Below are positions 50,333 to 59,193 of a stretch of DNA of 64,000 bases, in pieces; position 1 is the first letter of the stretch; every line of letters starts with the position of its first letter. This stretch comes from an uncultured Eubacterium sp. (GTDB lineage: Bacteria; Bacillota; Clostridia; Lachnospirales; Lachnospiraceae): NCBI GenBank assembly GCA_910577225.1, contig CAJTMV010000015.1, positions 22,079 through 86,078 of the forward strand. Reading direction: 5' to 3'. Below the pieces are notes generated by a model, which saw only the letters and a program-made list of their open reading frames with translations, was not told where the DNA came from and did not search any database. Made by a program: the position numbers and the translations under genes.

Positions 50333-52102
50333 ATGTTCAAAGGTTTTGCTTTTTTCTTTCAGATATCCATGAAATATGATAAAAAATATGTAATCTATAT
50401 GCTGTGCAACCAGCTGGCGCTGATCGGCGGAGCTGTCGCGGCAGTAATTTTGCCGCGGTTTTTACTTAACGCGATTTTGTATGAAGACAGAAATATGAAA
50501 AAACTCGTACTGTTACTCGTATTATCCATCGGAATCCCGTTCCTGACAACCGTTTGCAACGGAATATTGGAAAATCATATTTTTTTACATAGAATCCATG
50601 TCTATCATGCGTTTAACCGATTTCTGTCAGAAAAGATTCTCAAGGCGAACTACGTTTTTGTGGAGCAGGAGAGTTTTATTGAGTTAAGAAAAAAGGCAGA
50701 AAAATATTTATATGGAGATTATCGTGGATTTGGCGTTGTTTTTGAAAACATGATAACTGCATGCGGGCAGGGAATCATATTTCTGTCGACGGTTGTAATT
50801 ATTTCGACGATGCACCCGGCTTTTTTACTGCTGTTTCTCGGACTTGCCGCCGCAGAGTCCTTTTTACAGGGAAAGATAAAAAAGAAAAATTATGAGGTAT
50901 CGCTCAGACAGGTGCCTTTGGAAAACCGGATGAGTTATCTGAACGATGTCGTAGCAAATTTTGAGTATGGAAAAGAACTGCGCATCAACGGTATGGGAGA
51001 CTGGATTGGCGGCAGACTGAGACAACAGATCGATACAATGATGAAATTTTATAGCGAGATAGCAAAGAACAACGATTGGATGAGTTTTTTATCGGCGTTC
51101 GTAATGCTGATTCAGCAGGGAACGGCTTATGCGTACCTGGTATATCAGATACTGATGAGAAAGATAGGGATCGGCGACTTTACCATGTATCTGACAGCTC
51201 TTGGAACGTTTACGACTACATTACAAAATCTGACGGCCAGTCTGGTAGACGTAAAACAATATGGGGAGTATTACGCATATCTGGAAGAGTATCTGAATAT
51301 AGCCGGAATGGGGGAAAATACGGACGGACCGGTGCTGACGTTGCACCGCCCGCATGACATAAAGTTTGAACATGTGTCTTTTACCTATCCGGGTCAGTCG
51401 CATCAGTCGCTCAGGGATATTAATCTGCATATTCGGCAGGGGGAGAAGATTGCGATTGTAGGTGAAAACGGAGCGGGAAAAACGACGCTGACAAAACTAC
51501 TGACAAGACTTTACGAAACGGATACAGGATGCATTACGATCGACGGAGAAAATATCAATCAGGTCAATTATCAGTCGCTGATGAAATTGTTTGCGGTTGT
51601 ATATCAGGACTTTAAGCTGTTTTCCTTTTCTTTAAAGGAGAATATTGCGCTTGCGAAAAGCGAAGATACACCGGACGAACAGATTATGCATTACATTGAT
51701 AAATTTGGACTGTCTTCCAGGGTGAAGACGCTCAAACATGGAATACATACGAATGTATATAAAAATTTTGATGAAGAAGGGTTTCAGCCATCCGGCGGAG
51801 AAGCGCAGAAAATTGCATTGTGCCGCGCCGCTTTGAAAGATGCGGACGTGATCATACTGGATGAGCCGACGGCAGCGCTCGATCCGAAAGCGGAAGATGA
51901 GATCTATCGTCAGTTTGATGAAATAGCCGGAGGGCGTACCACGTTTTATATTACCCATCGTCTGACAAGTACAAGATTTTGTGACAAAATCATCGTTTTG
52001 AAGGATGGAGAAATCTGTGAAATCGGAAGTCACGACGAATTGATGGAGCGTCGGGGAACATATGCAGAATTATATCAGCTGCAGGCAAAATATTATAAAT
52101 AA
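50333..52102 (+). CDS. ABC exporter, fused permease and ATPase
   Basis: A 589-aa half-transporter. Six membrane helices lie within residues ~15-310. ATPase: Walker A GENGAGKTT near residue 380, Q-loop VVYQDF, signature PSGGEAQKIALC, Walker B VIILDEPTAALD, H-loop ITHRL. The permease is divergent from the exporter at 6985, and the substrate is unknown. It is a single gene, converging with the histidine kinase gene 11 bp away. The start follows GGGGAGGAG. Confidence 0.87.
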   Translation: MFKGFAFFFQISMKYDKKYVIYMLCNQLALIGGAVAAVILPRFLLNAILYEDRNMKKLVLLLVLSIGIPFLTTVCNGILENHIFLHRIHVYHAFNRFLSEKILKANYVFVEQESFIELRKKAEKYLYGDYRGFGVVFENMITACGQGIIFLSTVVIISTMHPAFLLLFLGLAAAESFLQGKIKKKNYEVSLRQVPLENRMSYLNDVVANFEYGKELRINGMGDWIGGRLRQQIDTMMKFYSEIAKNNDWMSFLSAFVMLIQQGTAYAYLVYQILMRKIGIGDFTMYLTALGTFTTTLQNLTASLVDVKQYGEYYAYLEEYLNIAGMGENTDGPVLTLHRPHDIKFEHVSFTYPGQSHQSLRDINLHIRQGEKIAIVGENGAGKTTLTKLLTRLYETDTGCITIDGENINQVNYQSLMKLFAVVYQDFKLFSFSLKENIALAKSEDTPDEQIMHYIDKFGLSSRVKTLKHGIHTNVYKNFDEEGFQPSGGEAQKIALCRAALKDADVIILDEPTAALDPKAEDEIYRQFDEIAGGRTTFYITHRLTSTRFCDKIIVLKDGEICEIGSHDELMERRGTYAELYQLQAKYYK

Positions 52103-52113
52103 CAGACAAACGA

Positions 52114-53817
52114 TCAGGAGCGGGGGAATATTACGGTAATGGTTGTTCCCTTATCAGGTATGCTTTGCAGCGTAATATTCGCGTGATGTATATTTGCGGC
52201 ATGTTTTACGATTGAAAGTCCAAGACCGGTTCCGCCGGACTGTCTTGAGCGGCTTTTATCCACCCGGTAAAATCGTTCAAAAATATGCGCCTGATGCTCG
52301 GGAGGGATACCGATACCGGTATCGTGAATCGACAAAGAGGCGTGTGACTGGTCTGCGTGGATTTCGATCTGCACAGATCCGCCTTTTTTGTTGTATTTAA
52401 TCGCATTGTCGCATAAGTTAAAAATGATTCCAAAAAGCAGCTGGCCGATACCGTCGATCATCACAGCTTCTCCGGAAAGCGTAACTGTCACGTCCATGTC
52501 AGCGGCTTCTTCTGAGAGGCTTTGTACGGCGGCCGCGGCCGCTGCCATCAAATCCTGCGGTTCAAACTGCATATCGGCAGTTCCTTCGTCCAGGTGCGAC
52601 AGATTGATAATGTCTTCGACCAGCCTGGCCATGCGCTGTGCTTCTGTATAGATCTTACTGGCAAAAGAGCAGAGATCTTCTTTTTTTACCATATTATTTA
52701 AAATGAGCTCGGCATATCCGCTGATCGCGTGCAGCGGGGTTTTTAGCTCGTGGGAGACGTTGGCGGTAAATTCACGCCGCATTTGCTCGGCATTTTCTTT
52801 TTCGGTAACGTCAAAGAAAAACAAAGCCGCACCAAAGACAGCAGTCTCAGAATCAGAGGCGATCGGGCTGGCAGTGATCTGATAACGGCTGTTTTGCAGC
52901 GATATCGTCTGTTCCTGTGGATAACCATGCAGCGCGCGGTCTGTCAGGTGTAAAAGTGTCTGGCTGCCGCTGATATCTGACAGCTGTTTTCCAATACAGT
53001 TTTTTTCAGACAGGTGCATGTGCAAACCGGAAGGTTCTGTCTGTGAAGCATCGAACAGCTGAACCGCGGCACGGTTTATGCTGATAATTTTTTTGTCTTT
53101 GGACAACAGAATCATACCCTCTTTCATATTGGAAATAACAGCATGAAGCTCCTCCTGCTTTTGTCCGATCTGTACTTCTTTTAACCGGAGCTGATTCTGC
53201 TGACTGCTGATTCGAAGCAGGAGCGGCGAAAGCTCTTCGTAATGGTTTGTTTCCAGAGGATGATCCAGATCCAGCTGATTCAGCGGCTTTACGATATTAC
53301 CAGAAATCCGCGCGGCAAGGATCACAGAAAGGCCGACAGCAATTGCAAACACAAGAAAAATCGGCTGAGACATCCCAAGGAGCAATACGAAAATGGTACC
53401 ATGCGTGGTACTAAGGCGCAGCACGGAACCATCGTCCAGTCGTCTGGCGCAGTAAAAAGACCGTTCCATTAATGTTGCAGAATAACGGTCGCTTTCTCCA
53501 TAGCCTTCTGTCAGAGCCTGGCGGATTTCGGTACGTTCCAGATGATTTTCCATCGAAGCCGTATCGGAACGGCTGTCATACAGAATCGTTCCATCCGGAC
53601 GAATCCAGGTAATCCGATACGGCTCCGGATCTAATCCATCGAAATAGCGGATACCTTCATGCGCGACGCTTTGAGAAACCAGATTTGTCTGTATTTTCAG
53701 CTGATGAAGCTGAACATCAGAAAAATAGTCATATAATACGCCCATAACCAGTGCGATGGAAGAACCAAAGACAAGCAGGGCAACCAGACAGATCGAACGA
53801 AATATTTTTTTGGTCAA
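52114..53817 (-). CDS. PhoR-type sensor histidine kinase
   Basis: A 567-aa membrane kinase: helix 1 (residues ~5-28), extracytoplasmic sensor ~30-145, helix 2 ~150-172, a linker, a PAS-like domain ~215-325, HisKA with phospho-acceptor His in HELKTPLHAISG near residue 358, and an HATPase with NLCDNAIKYN, DTGIGIPP and GGTGLGLSI. It phosphorylates the response regulator encoded upstream. The start is TTG at 53817, overlapping the regulator stop (TTGA), so translation is coupled. The architecture is that of PhoR, but the signal is unknown. Confidence 0.9.
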   Translation of the reverse strand: MTKKIFRSICLVALLVFGSSIALVMGVLYDYFSDVQLHQLKIQTNLVSQSVAHEGIRYFDGLDPEPYRITWIRPDGTILYDSRSDTASMENHLERTEIRQALTEGYGESDRYSATLMERSFYCARRLDDGSVLRLSTTHGTIFVLLLGMSQPIFLVFAIAVGLSVILAARISGNIVKPLNQLDLDHPLETNHYEELSPLLLRISSQQNQLRLKEVQIGQKQEELHAVISNMKEGMILLSKDKKIISINRAAVQLFDASQTEPSGLHMHLSEKNCIGKQLSDISGSQTLLHLTDRALHGYPQEQTISLQNSRYQITASPIASDSETAVFGAALFFFDVTEKENAEQMRREFTANVSHELKTPLHAISGYAELILNNMVKKEDLCSFASKIYTEAQRMARLVEDIINLSHLDEGTADMQFEPQDLMAAAAAAVQSLSEEAADMDVTVTLSGEAVMIDGIGQLLFGIIFNLCDNAIKYNKKGGSVQIEIHADQSHASLSIHDTGIGIPPEHQAHIFERFYRVDKSRSRQSGGTGLGLSIVKHAANIHHANITLQSIPDKGTTITVIFPRS

Positions 53818-54527
53818 GACTGTTCCTCCATTTTATATCCGACGCCGCGTATGGTTTTGATCAGGTGTGCGGACGTTCCCAGCTTCGTACGTAAGGTCGC
53901 GACGTGAACATCCACGGTTCTGGTGCCGCCCGGATAATCGATGCCCCAGATTTTGTTCAGCAGCGCGTCGCGGGTAAATACGATGCCGGGGTGCTGCATA
54001 AATAACCGCAGCAGCTCATATTCCTTTAATGTTAATATAATTTCTGATTTGTTTGCTGACTCCTGATGTTTGTCAGAGGTATTTTTACTGCGCAGATATA
54101 CCGTATGTTCAAACGTGTTCAGCTCCAGGTTTTCGATGTGCAGCAAACGGGAGTCAGATTTTGGCATGGTACGCCGCAACACGGCCCGTATTCTGGAAAG
54201 CAGCTCCATCATACCGAACGGTTTGGCCAGATAATCGTCAGCGCCAAGATCCAGACCAATTACTTTGTCATATTCAGTGCCTTTGGCAGATGTAATAATA
54301 ACGGGAATGTCAGAAGTTGTCATATCTGATTTTAATTTTTTTAATATGGAAAGACCATCTTCGCCCGGCAGCATCAGATCGAGAAGAATCAGCTGTGGTT
54401 TTTCCGATCTTAGCGCTTCGGACAGGCCGGAACCGTCAGGGAATCCTTCTGTGGGAAATCCGGCGGAATTTAGTGTGTAGATCATCAGATCGCGTATGGA
54501 ACTGTCGTCTTCGATACAAAAAATCAT
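53814..54527 (-). CDS. PhoB/OmpR-type response regulator
   Basis: A 237-aa regulator with a receiver domain (phospho-acceptor Asp in LILLDLMLPGEDG, switch Lys in YLAKPFGM) and an OmpR-type winged helix at the C-terminus (LTLKEYELLRLFMQHPGIVF; VDVHVATLRTKLG). The start at 54527 is chosen since GAAAGGA lies 8 bases upstream inside the longer frame from 54545. Two-gene operon with the PhoR-like kinase. A target is not evident; the ABC-2 operon is divergent next to it. Confidence 0.92.
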   Translation of the reverse strand: MIFCIEDDSSIRDLMIYTLNSAGFPTEGFPDGSGLSEALRSEKPQLILLDLMLPGEDGLSILKKLKSDMTTSDIPVIITSAKGTEYDKVIGLDLGADDYLAKPFGMMELLSRIRAVLRRTMPKSDSRLLHIENLELNTFEHTVYLRSKNTSDKHQESANKSEIILTLKEYELLRLFMQHPGIVFTRDALLNKIWGIDYPGGTRTVDVHVATLRTKLGTSAHLIKTIRGVGYKMEEQS

Positions 54528-54739
54528 ATAAAAATCCTTTCTCATCCGGATGCATCACAAGGTTGGAAGGAAAATCATGCATCAGATATAAAAGTAAGTG
54601 GGAAACCGGTAAGGCCGTAACAGCTCCATGGGTGATCGGAACGGTTACGTGCGGTTTGTGCTGTTCGAAAGAGTATATCATTTTTGGGGAACGCTTTCAA
54701 GAAGATTATGAGCTGTCGGGGATATTTGGGAATTTTGGT

Positions 54740-54769
54740 ATCTTACCGCTGCAAAAATGCATCTTACCG
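54740..54769. promoter_or_regulatory. Direct repeats, candidate LytTR-regulator binding site
   Basis: ATCTTACCG occurs twice (54740-54748 and 54761-54769), with start-to-start spacing of 21 bp, two helical turns. The second copy ends 8 bp before the -35 of the ABC-2 operon. LytTR proteins bind such spaced direct repeats, and a LytTR gene lies at the end of the same operon. Confidence 0.55.
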
Positions 54770-54777
54770 AAAGTTTC

Positions 54778-54806
54778 CTGACACGGGGCATCGATTGTTA
54801 TATGAT
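54778..54806 (+). promoter_or_regulatory. Promoter of the ABC-2 / LytTR / DUF3021 operon
   Basis: CTGACA (54778-54783), 17 bp, TATGAT (54801-54806), 38 bp ahead of the ATPase gene. The region 54546-54739 upstream holds no gene I can support. Confidence 0.65.
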
Positions 54807-54843
54807 GATCTCAAATTCAGAAAAGAAGGAGATGCAGTAAGGT

Positions 54844-55782
54844 ATGAGCATAATAAAAGTAGAACATCTCACAAAAACTTACGGAGATTTTCACGCGGTC
54901 GATCATATTTCGTTCGAAGTCGCGCGTGGGACGATGCTGGGGTTTTTGGGTGTAAACGGCGCTGGAAAATCCACGACGATCCATATGCTGTCTACGCGGC
55001 TGACGCCAGACGCAGGATCTGCGCAGCTGTGCGGATACAGGATCGGGCAGGACGATCAGAAAATCCGTCGTAAAATCGGTATCGTTTATCAGCAGAACTG
55101 CCTGGACGATCTGTTATCTGTCAGGGAGAACCTGATCTGCAGAGGAATTTTGCACGGGGCATCGAAAAAAGAAGCATTCCGTCAGCTGAAAAAACTTTGC
55201 GATATGTTAAGTCTTGATAATATTTTAAAGAAAAAGTACCGCACACTCTCAGGAGGGCAAAAGCGCAGATGTGAGATTGCGGCGGCGCTGATGCATACGC
55301 CGGAAATCTTATTTTTGGATGAGCCTACGACCGGACTGGATCCGGCTACCCGCAAAGATGTGTGGGCAGCAGTGTCCGATCTGCAGAAAAATGAAAAAAT
55401 TACAGTTTTTTTAACAACCCATTACATGGAGGAAGCAGCAGGGGCGGACAATATTATTCTGCTGGATCGCGGCAAAATTATCACTTCCGGTACGGCGTTC
55501 GAGCTGAAGGAGACGTATGCGTCAGATCGGCTGCGGCTGTATTTTGACGATTCGGATTGTGAAAAAAACCGTCTTGTGACAGAACGCCTGGCGGCCGCAG
55601 GAGCTGATGAGAGGATGATCCGGCTGGAACATAAGGGGATCGAGATTCCGATGCGGGCGACCATCGACGCATTGTCGATTCTTCAGACGGTCAGAGAAGT
55701 CATAGACGGTTTCGAAGTCATTCAGGGAAATATGGACGATGTATTTTTAAATGCAGTTGGGAGGAGACGGGAAAATGATTGA
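54844..55782 (+). CDS. DrrA-type ABC transporter ATPase
   Basis: A 312-aa ATPase of the daunorubicin-resistance type: Walker A GVNGAGKSTT, signature LSGGQKRRCEIAAALMH, Walker B ILFLDEPTTGLD, H-loop TTHYMEEA, and the ~80-residue C-terminal extension typical of DrrA. It pairs with the ABC-2 permease gene that overlaps its end. Such pairs export drugs, peptides or lipids. The start follows AGAAGGAGATG. Confidence 0.9.
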   Translation: MSIIKVEHLTKTYGDFHAVDHISFEVARGTMLGFLGVNGAGKSTTIHMLSTRLTPDAGSAQLCGYRIGQDDQKIRRKIGIVYQQNCLDDLLSVRENLICRGILHGASKKEAFRQLKKLCDMLSLDNILKKKYRTLSGGQKRRCEIAAALMHTPEILFLDEPTTGLDPATRKDVWAAVSDLQKNEKITVFLTTHYMEEAAGADNIILLDRGKIITSGTAFELKETYASDRLRLYFDDSDCEKNRLVTERLAAAGADERMIRLEHKGIEIPMRATIDALSILQTVREVIDGFEVIQGNMDDVFLNAVGRRREND

Positions 55783-56689
55783 ACAATTAAAGGCGATTAC
55801 AGTAAGAAATCTGAAATTATATTTGCGTGATAAGGGTACGGTATTTTTTTCCTTGCTGTCTATGGTGATTGTCATTGCGTTAATGACATTATTTCTGGGC
55901 GATATACAGGTAGAAACGATTACGAATCTGTTAAAACAGTTTCCGGGTTATCAGGCAGCGGAGGATGACCGGAATGCAAAGCTGCTTGTCTTGTCCTGGA
56001 CCAGTGCCGGAATCCTGTCGATCAATGCAGTGACAGTTACGCTGTCGGCTCTGTCGTCGATGATCAAAGATAAAGCAGACGGCAGAATCTGCGCGATCGA
56101 TACGGCGCCGGTAAGCAGAATGCTGATTGCACTGGGATATGTACTGGCTGCGTGGACGGCTTCTGTCATTATTTGTATACTGACGCTGTTTCTTACAGAA
56201 TTATATGGCGTATTCTGCGGGATGGAATGGTTTTCTATAGTTACGCATGTAAAACTGACAGGTATGATTATGATAAATTCTTTTGCATATGCATCGCTGA
56301 TGTATGTAGCGGCAGTTTTTGTCAAATCCGAAGGAGCATGGAGCGGGCTTGGAACGATCGTCGGTACGCTGACCGGTTTTCTGGGCGGTATTTACCTTCC
56401 CATCGGACAGCTGTCTGAGGAAATTGGCCGGCTTATGAAATGTACGCCGCTGATCTATGGCACAGCGATGTTTCGGCAGATTATGACAAAAGATGTGGCA
56501 CATAGGACGTTTCAGAATGCGCCGCAGGAGGCGGAGGATACCTGGCTGAGCATTATGGGCGTCGATTTGTCTGTGCTGGATCATGCTGTGTCCATAAAAA
56601 TATGTCTGCTGTTACTGTTGATTTTTGGCGCAATATTTCTTATGATTGGAACAGTGGTACTAAGATATAAAAAGAAAACGGATCGGTAA
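55775..56689 (+). CDS. ABC-2-type permease (DrrB-like)
   Basis: A 304-aa permease with about six membrane segments, a large extracytoplasmic loop after the first (residues ~45-85), and the TPLIYGTAMFRQIM / GIYLPIGQL region typical of DrrB-like proteins. ATG 55775 follows GGGAGGAG and overlaps the ATPase stop by 8 bp. Partner of the preceding ATPase. Confidence 0.88.
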   Translation: MIEQLKAITVRNLKLYLRDKGTVFFSLLSMVIVIALMTLFLGDIQVETITNLLKQFPGYQAAEDDRNAKLLVLSWTSAGILSINAVTVTLSALSSMIKDKADGRICAIDTAPVSRMLIALGYVLAAWTASVIICILTLFLTELYGVFCGMEWFSIVTHVKLTGMIMINSFAYASLMYVAAVFVKSEGAWSGLGTIVGTLTGFLGGIYLPIGQLSEEIGRLMKCTPLIYGTAMFRQIMTKDVAHRTFQNAPQEAEDTWLSIMGVDLSVLDHAVSIKICLLLLLIFGAIFLMIGTVVLRYKKKTDR

Positions 56690-56740
56690 TCACGCAGAGT
56701 CCGTCAGGGGCTGCGGCTGCGTGGCTGTTGATACTGTGCG

Positions 56741-56862
56741 GCAGATGTTGCAATGAAAAGGAAAGAGTGGAAAAATCATTGCAGAGATGTTGAAATGAAA
56801 AGAAAGAATGGAAAAACCATTGCAGAGATGTTGAAATGAAAAGAAAGAATGGAAAAATCATT
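56741..56862 (+). repeat. Tandem repeat, three copies of ~41 bp
   Basis: Copies at 56741-56780 (40 bp, diverged), 56781-56821 and 56822-56862 (41 bp each, differing at one base). Each starts GCAGAGATGTTGAAATG and ends AATCATT or ACCATT. A partial fourth start (GCAGGAGAG) supplies the Shine-Dalgarno of the LytTR gene. It fills the gap between permease and LytTR genes. Confidence 0.85.
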
Positions 56863-56886
56863 GCAGGAGAGTTATGAAGATTATAT

Positions 56887-57324
56887 ATGAAGATTACGAT
56901 AGAAACGCCCCGTCAGGGCGAAGAAGATGAAATTATTATCCGCTGCGCTTCGTTGGATGAAGAGATGATGCAGCTCATTTACAAGCTCAGGATGAGAAGA
57001 GAAAAACTTCCGGTGTTTTGCGAATCCGGAATTCAGATGCTGCCGTTAAAAGAGATTTATTATTTTGAATCTGTCGATAACCGGGTATTTGCGTATTGCA
57101 AAAAAGAAGTATATGAAGTCCATAAAAAATTGTACGAGCTGGAGCAGGATTATGAAAATCAGGATTTTTTACGCGTATCCAAATCAACGATCGTTCATTT
57201 GCCAAAAATCTCACATTTGTCACCGTTATTTAACGGGCGGTTTGAAGCGAAGCTGAAAAACGGAGAAAAGGTTATCATATCCCGACAGTACGTAGCAATG
57301 ATGAAGAAAAAACTGGGAATATAG
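56887..57324 (+). CDS. LytTR-domain transcriptional regulator
   Basis: A 145-aa protein consisting of a short N-terminal helix region and a LytTR DNA-binding domain (LPLKEIYYFESVDNRVFAYC; FLRVSKSTIVHL; NGEKVIISRQYV). No receiver domain is present. Free LytTR proteins paired with a membrane protein form LytTR regulatory systems in which the membrane protein restrains the regulator. The DUF3021 gene follows 14 bp later. AGGAGAG is 15 bases before the ATG, rather far. Confidence 0.9.
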   Translation: MKITIETPRQGEEDEIIIRCASLDEEMMQLIYKLRMRREKLPVFCESGIQMLPLKEIYYFESVDNRVFAYCKKEVYEVHKKLYELEQDYENQDFLRVSKSTIVHLPKISHLSPLFNGRFEAKLKNGEKVIISRQYVAMMKKKLGI

Positions 57325-57338
57325 AAGAGGTGGTCATT

Positions 57339-57794
57339 TTGAGTAAAATCATATTGAAATTAAAGATTTTTTTGGAATGGTTTGTGGAGTGGTTCGTATT
57401 CATTGCTACAGGGATACTGATGATCTGCGCGATTAATTTTGCATTGTTTTCAGACGGCGAGCAGATACCGAGAGCCACATTGATACAGATTCTTTTCTCC
57501 GCTATGCTGACAGCAGCGGTTACGGCTGTTTTTTTTATGCTGGAGCCGTTGAAAAAAAGCAGCATGATTTTCTGCTTTATACTGCACTTTTCCAGTCTGA
57601 CAGCCATTATGGTTGTATGCGGACTTCATTTCGGATGGGTGGAGTCCGGGCTGATTGAAATCGTAAAAATGGGAGCATCCGTGGCTTTTGTCTACGTGTT
57701 TGTTATAATTATTTATTATATACTGGATATCCGGCGGGCGGAGCAGATCAACCGCCGGCTGAAAGAAAAGTACAAGGATGAGGAAGAGCTGTAA
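57339..57794 (+). CDS. DUF3021 membrane protein, likely inhibitor of the LytTR regulator
   Basis: A 151-aa protein with four membrane helices (WFVFIATGILMICAINFAL; ILFSAMLTAAVTAVFFML; ILHFSSLTAIMVVCGL; VAFVYVFVIIIYYIL) and a basic C-terminal coil. DUF3021 proteins sit beside LytTR regulators in Firmicutes and are thought to hold them inactive. TTG 57339 suits the GAAGAGGTGG site; GTG 57330 lies within that site. Confidence 0.82.
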   Translation: MSKIILKLKIFLEWFVEWFVFIATGILMICAINFALFSDGEQIPRATLIQILFSAMLTAAVTAVFFMLEPLKKSSMIFCFILHFSSLTAIMVVCGLHFGWVESGLIEIVKMGASVAFVYVFVIIIYYILDIRRAEQINRRLKEKYKDEEEL

Positions 57795-57937
57795 CGGTTT
57801 TGTCGAATCACACGGTGCGGATACTTCTGTCTGAACAATTCTTTGTTTCTGTTTTCAAATGGATACAAACGACTGTCGGCTGTCTGTCAGACGATATATT
57901 TTGTTGAAATTGTATGGTAACATTTTCCTCTCATTTG

Positions 57938-57946
57938 TGGTATGAT
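57938..57946 (+). promoter_or_regulatory. Extended -10 promoter of the Big_2 protein gene
   Basis: TGG followed by TATGAT (57941-57946), 82 bp before the ATG at 58029; no good -35. No gene is visible between 57795 and 58028. Confidence 0.35.
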
Positions 57947-58028
57947 AAGTTTGTTTGAAAAAAGGATATGTAACAGGACGGAATCTGCAACTGTTACGAG
58001 TGAAATTGATTTCAGGAGGGAAACCAAA

Positions 58029-58769
58029 ATGAAAAGTTTGAAAAAATTTACATGTATTTGTCTGTCAGCTGCGGTATTTGCCGCGCCGCTGGCGTCTGCT
58101 CCTCTGACGGCGCATGCGGCTGCTCCAAAACTGAGCAAATCGTCAGCGGTTCTGACGGTAGGTAAGAAGATGACGTTAAAAGTTAAAAATGTCAAAAAGG
58201 GTACCGCAGTCAAATGGTCCAGTACGAAAAAGACAGTAGCCTCAGTATCGGCGAAAGGCGTCGTGACAGCAAAGTCAGAAGGAAAAGCAACCATTCGCGC
58301 AGTTGTTAACAAAAAGACTTTAAATTGTAAAGTAACGGTAAATGAGGAAGCATCTTCCAATAAAGATGTAAATACGGATGCGAATCCGGATCAGACGGCA
58401 GATCCGGATGCAGCCGGAGAAGCGCCTGCAGATAGGAAAGATATCTCGGCTCTTCTGGCTGGAAGAACATACAAAGGAACAGCGACTACTCCGGCTGGAG
58501 ACATCGAGGTGATGGGAATCACTTTTCATAGCAACGGCACCGCGACAGGAGCAAGAGTAAATGAAAAGACAATGATCGCAGAACAGTTTGGAGGTACGTA
58601 TCAGGTCGTTCTCAAAGATCGAACGGCCGTGATTACAGTAGAAGCAGACGGAAAGACGATGACCGAAGAGCTGACGGTAGAGAGCGAGGATTTTACGAAG
58701 TTTTCTGCGAAGAAAAATATTATGGGAATGGATATTACGATTACGGTAACGGAAGTTAAGGAAGGGTAG
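58029..58769 (+). CDS. Secreted Big_2 (Ig-like) domain protein
   Basis: A 246-aa exported protein. Signal peptide: KSLKKFTCICLSAAVFAAPL with a probable cleavage after AHA (about residue 31). Residues ~35-105 are one bacterial Ig-like group 2 domain (LSKSSAVLTVGKKMTLKV ... VKWSSTKKTVASVSAKGVVT). An Asp/Asn/Pro-rich linker (~108-135) leads to a C-terminal beta-rich domain (RTYKGTATTPAGDIEVMGIT). No LPxTG or SLH anchor is seen, so it is either released or non-covalently attached. The start follows AGGAGGG. Unknown binding partner. Confidence 0.8.
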   Translation: MKSLKKFTCICLSAAVFAAPLASAPLTAHAAAPKLSKSSAVLTVGKKMTLKVKNVKKGTAVKWSSTKKTVASVSAKGVVTAKSEGKATIRAVVNKKTLNCKVTVNEEASSNKDVNTDANPDQTADPDAAGEAPADRKDISALLAGRTYKGTATTPAGDIEVMGITFHSNGTATGARVNEKTMIAEQFGGTYQVVLKDRTAVITVEADGKTMTEELTVESEDFTKFSAKKNIMGMDITITVTEVKEG

Positions 58770-58770
58770 A

Positions 58771-58900
58771 AAAAATAGGAACTATTTTATAGGAAATGTA
58801 AAAAAGACAGAGATCATTTTACGGGAAACGAGAAGAAAACAGAAACTGTTTTACAGGAAATAGAAAGAAAATAGAGATTATTTTCAGGAAACGTAAAAAA
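58771..58900 (+). repeat. Degenerate 32-bp tandem repeats, four copies
   Basis: An A-rich unit containing AAATAGAGATTATTTTACAGG then GGAAA repeats with GGAAA anchors at 58792, 58824, 58856 and 58887 (steps of 32, 32 and 31 bp). It begins right after the stop of the Big_2 gene and ends before the terminator. No ORF is present between 58770 and 59193. Confidence 0.8.
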
Positions 58901-58926
58901 AGAAGTAAAACAGGGAATCAATGGAA

Positions 58927-58986
58927 AACGTGTCCGGCAGGGAGTTTGTCAGAAAGCAGACTCTGGCCGGACACGTTATTGTTTTT
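58927..58986 (+). terminator. Strong terminator after the Big_2 gene
   Basis: AACGTGTCCGGC (58927-58938) pairs with GCCGGACACGTT (58966-58977), with a continued inner stem GAGTTTG/CAGACTC, followed by a T-rich tail with TTTTT. Confidence 0.85.
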
Positions 58987-59193
58987 ACACAAAGGGTGTC
59001 TGAAAATCATTCCGCGAGCTGCATTTTCTGCGGTTCTTGTATTTTATGAGTATTCGCTGTAGAATGGCTGTAATCTTTTTTGGGAAAATTGCCGGCAGGT
59101 TTTTCATGATTCCTGGAATTTCAGCTTTACATCCTGATGAAAAAGACGTTATAATAGTCAAAGCGGAAAAAGAAGATGAGGGAGGAAAAACGG

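Noticed and set aside
50078..50380. Three short forward frames before the ABC exporter
   Set aside because: Overlapping frames with no conserved-looking sequence; only the exporter ATG has a good ribosome-binding site.
54317..54781. 154-codon plus-strand frame over the response regulator
   Set aside because: It is antisense to a clear PhoB-type gene and its intergenic part shows no family features.
56741..56862. 41-bp repeats as a possible CRISPR array
   Set aside because: Units are directly joined without spacers, and no cas gene is present.
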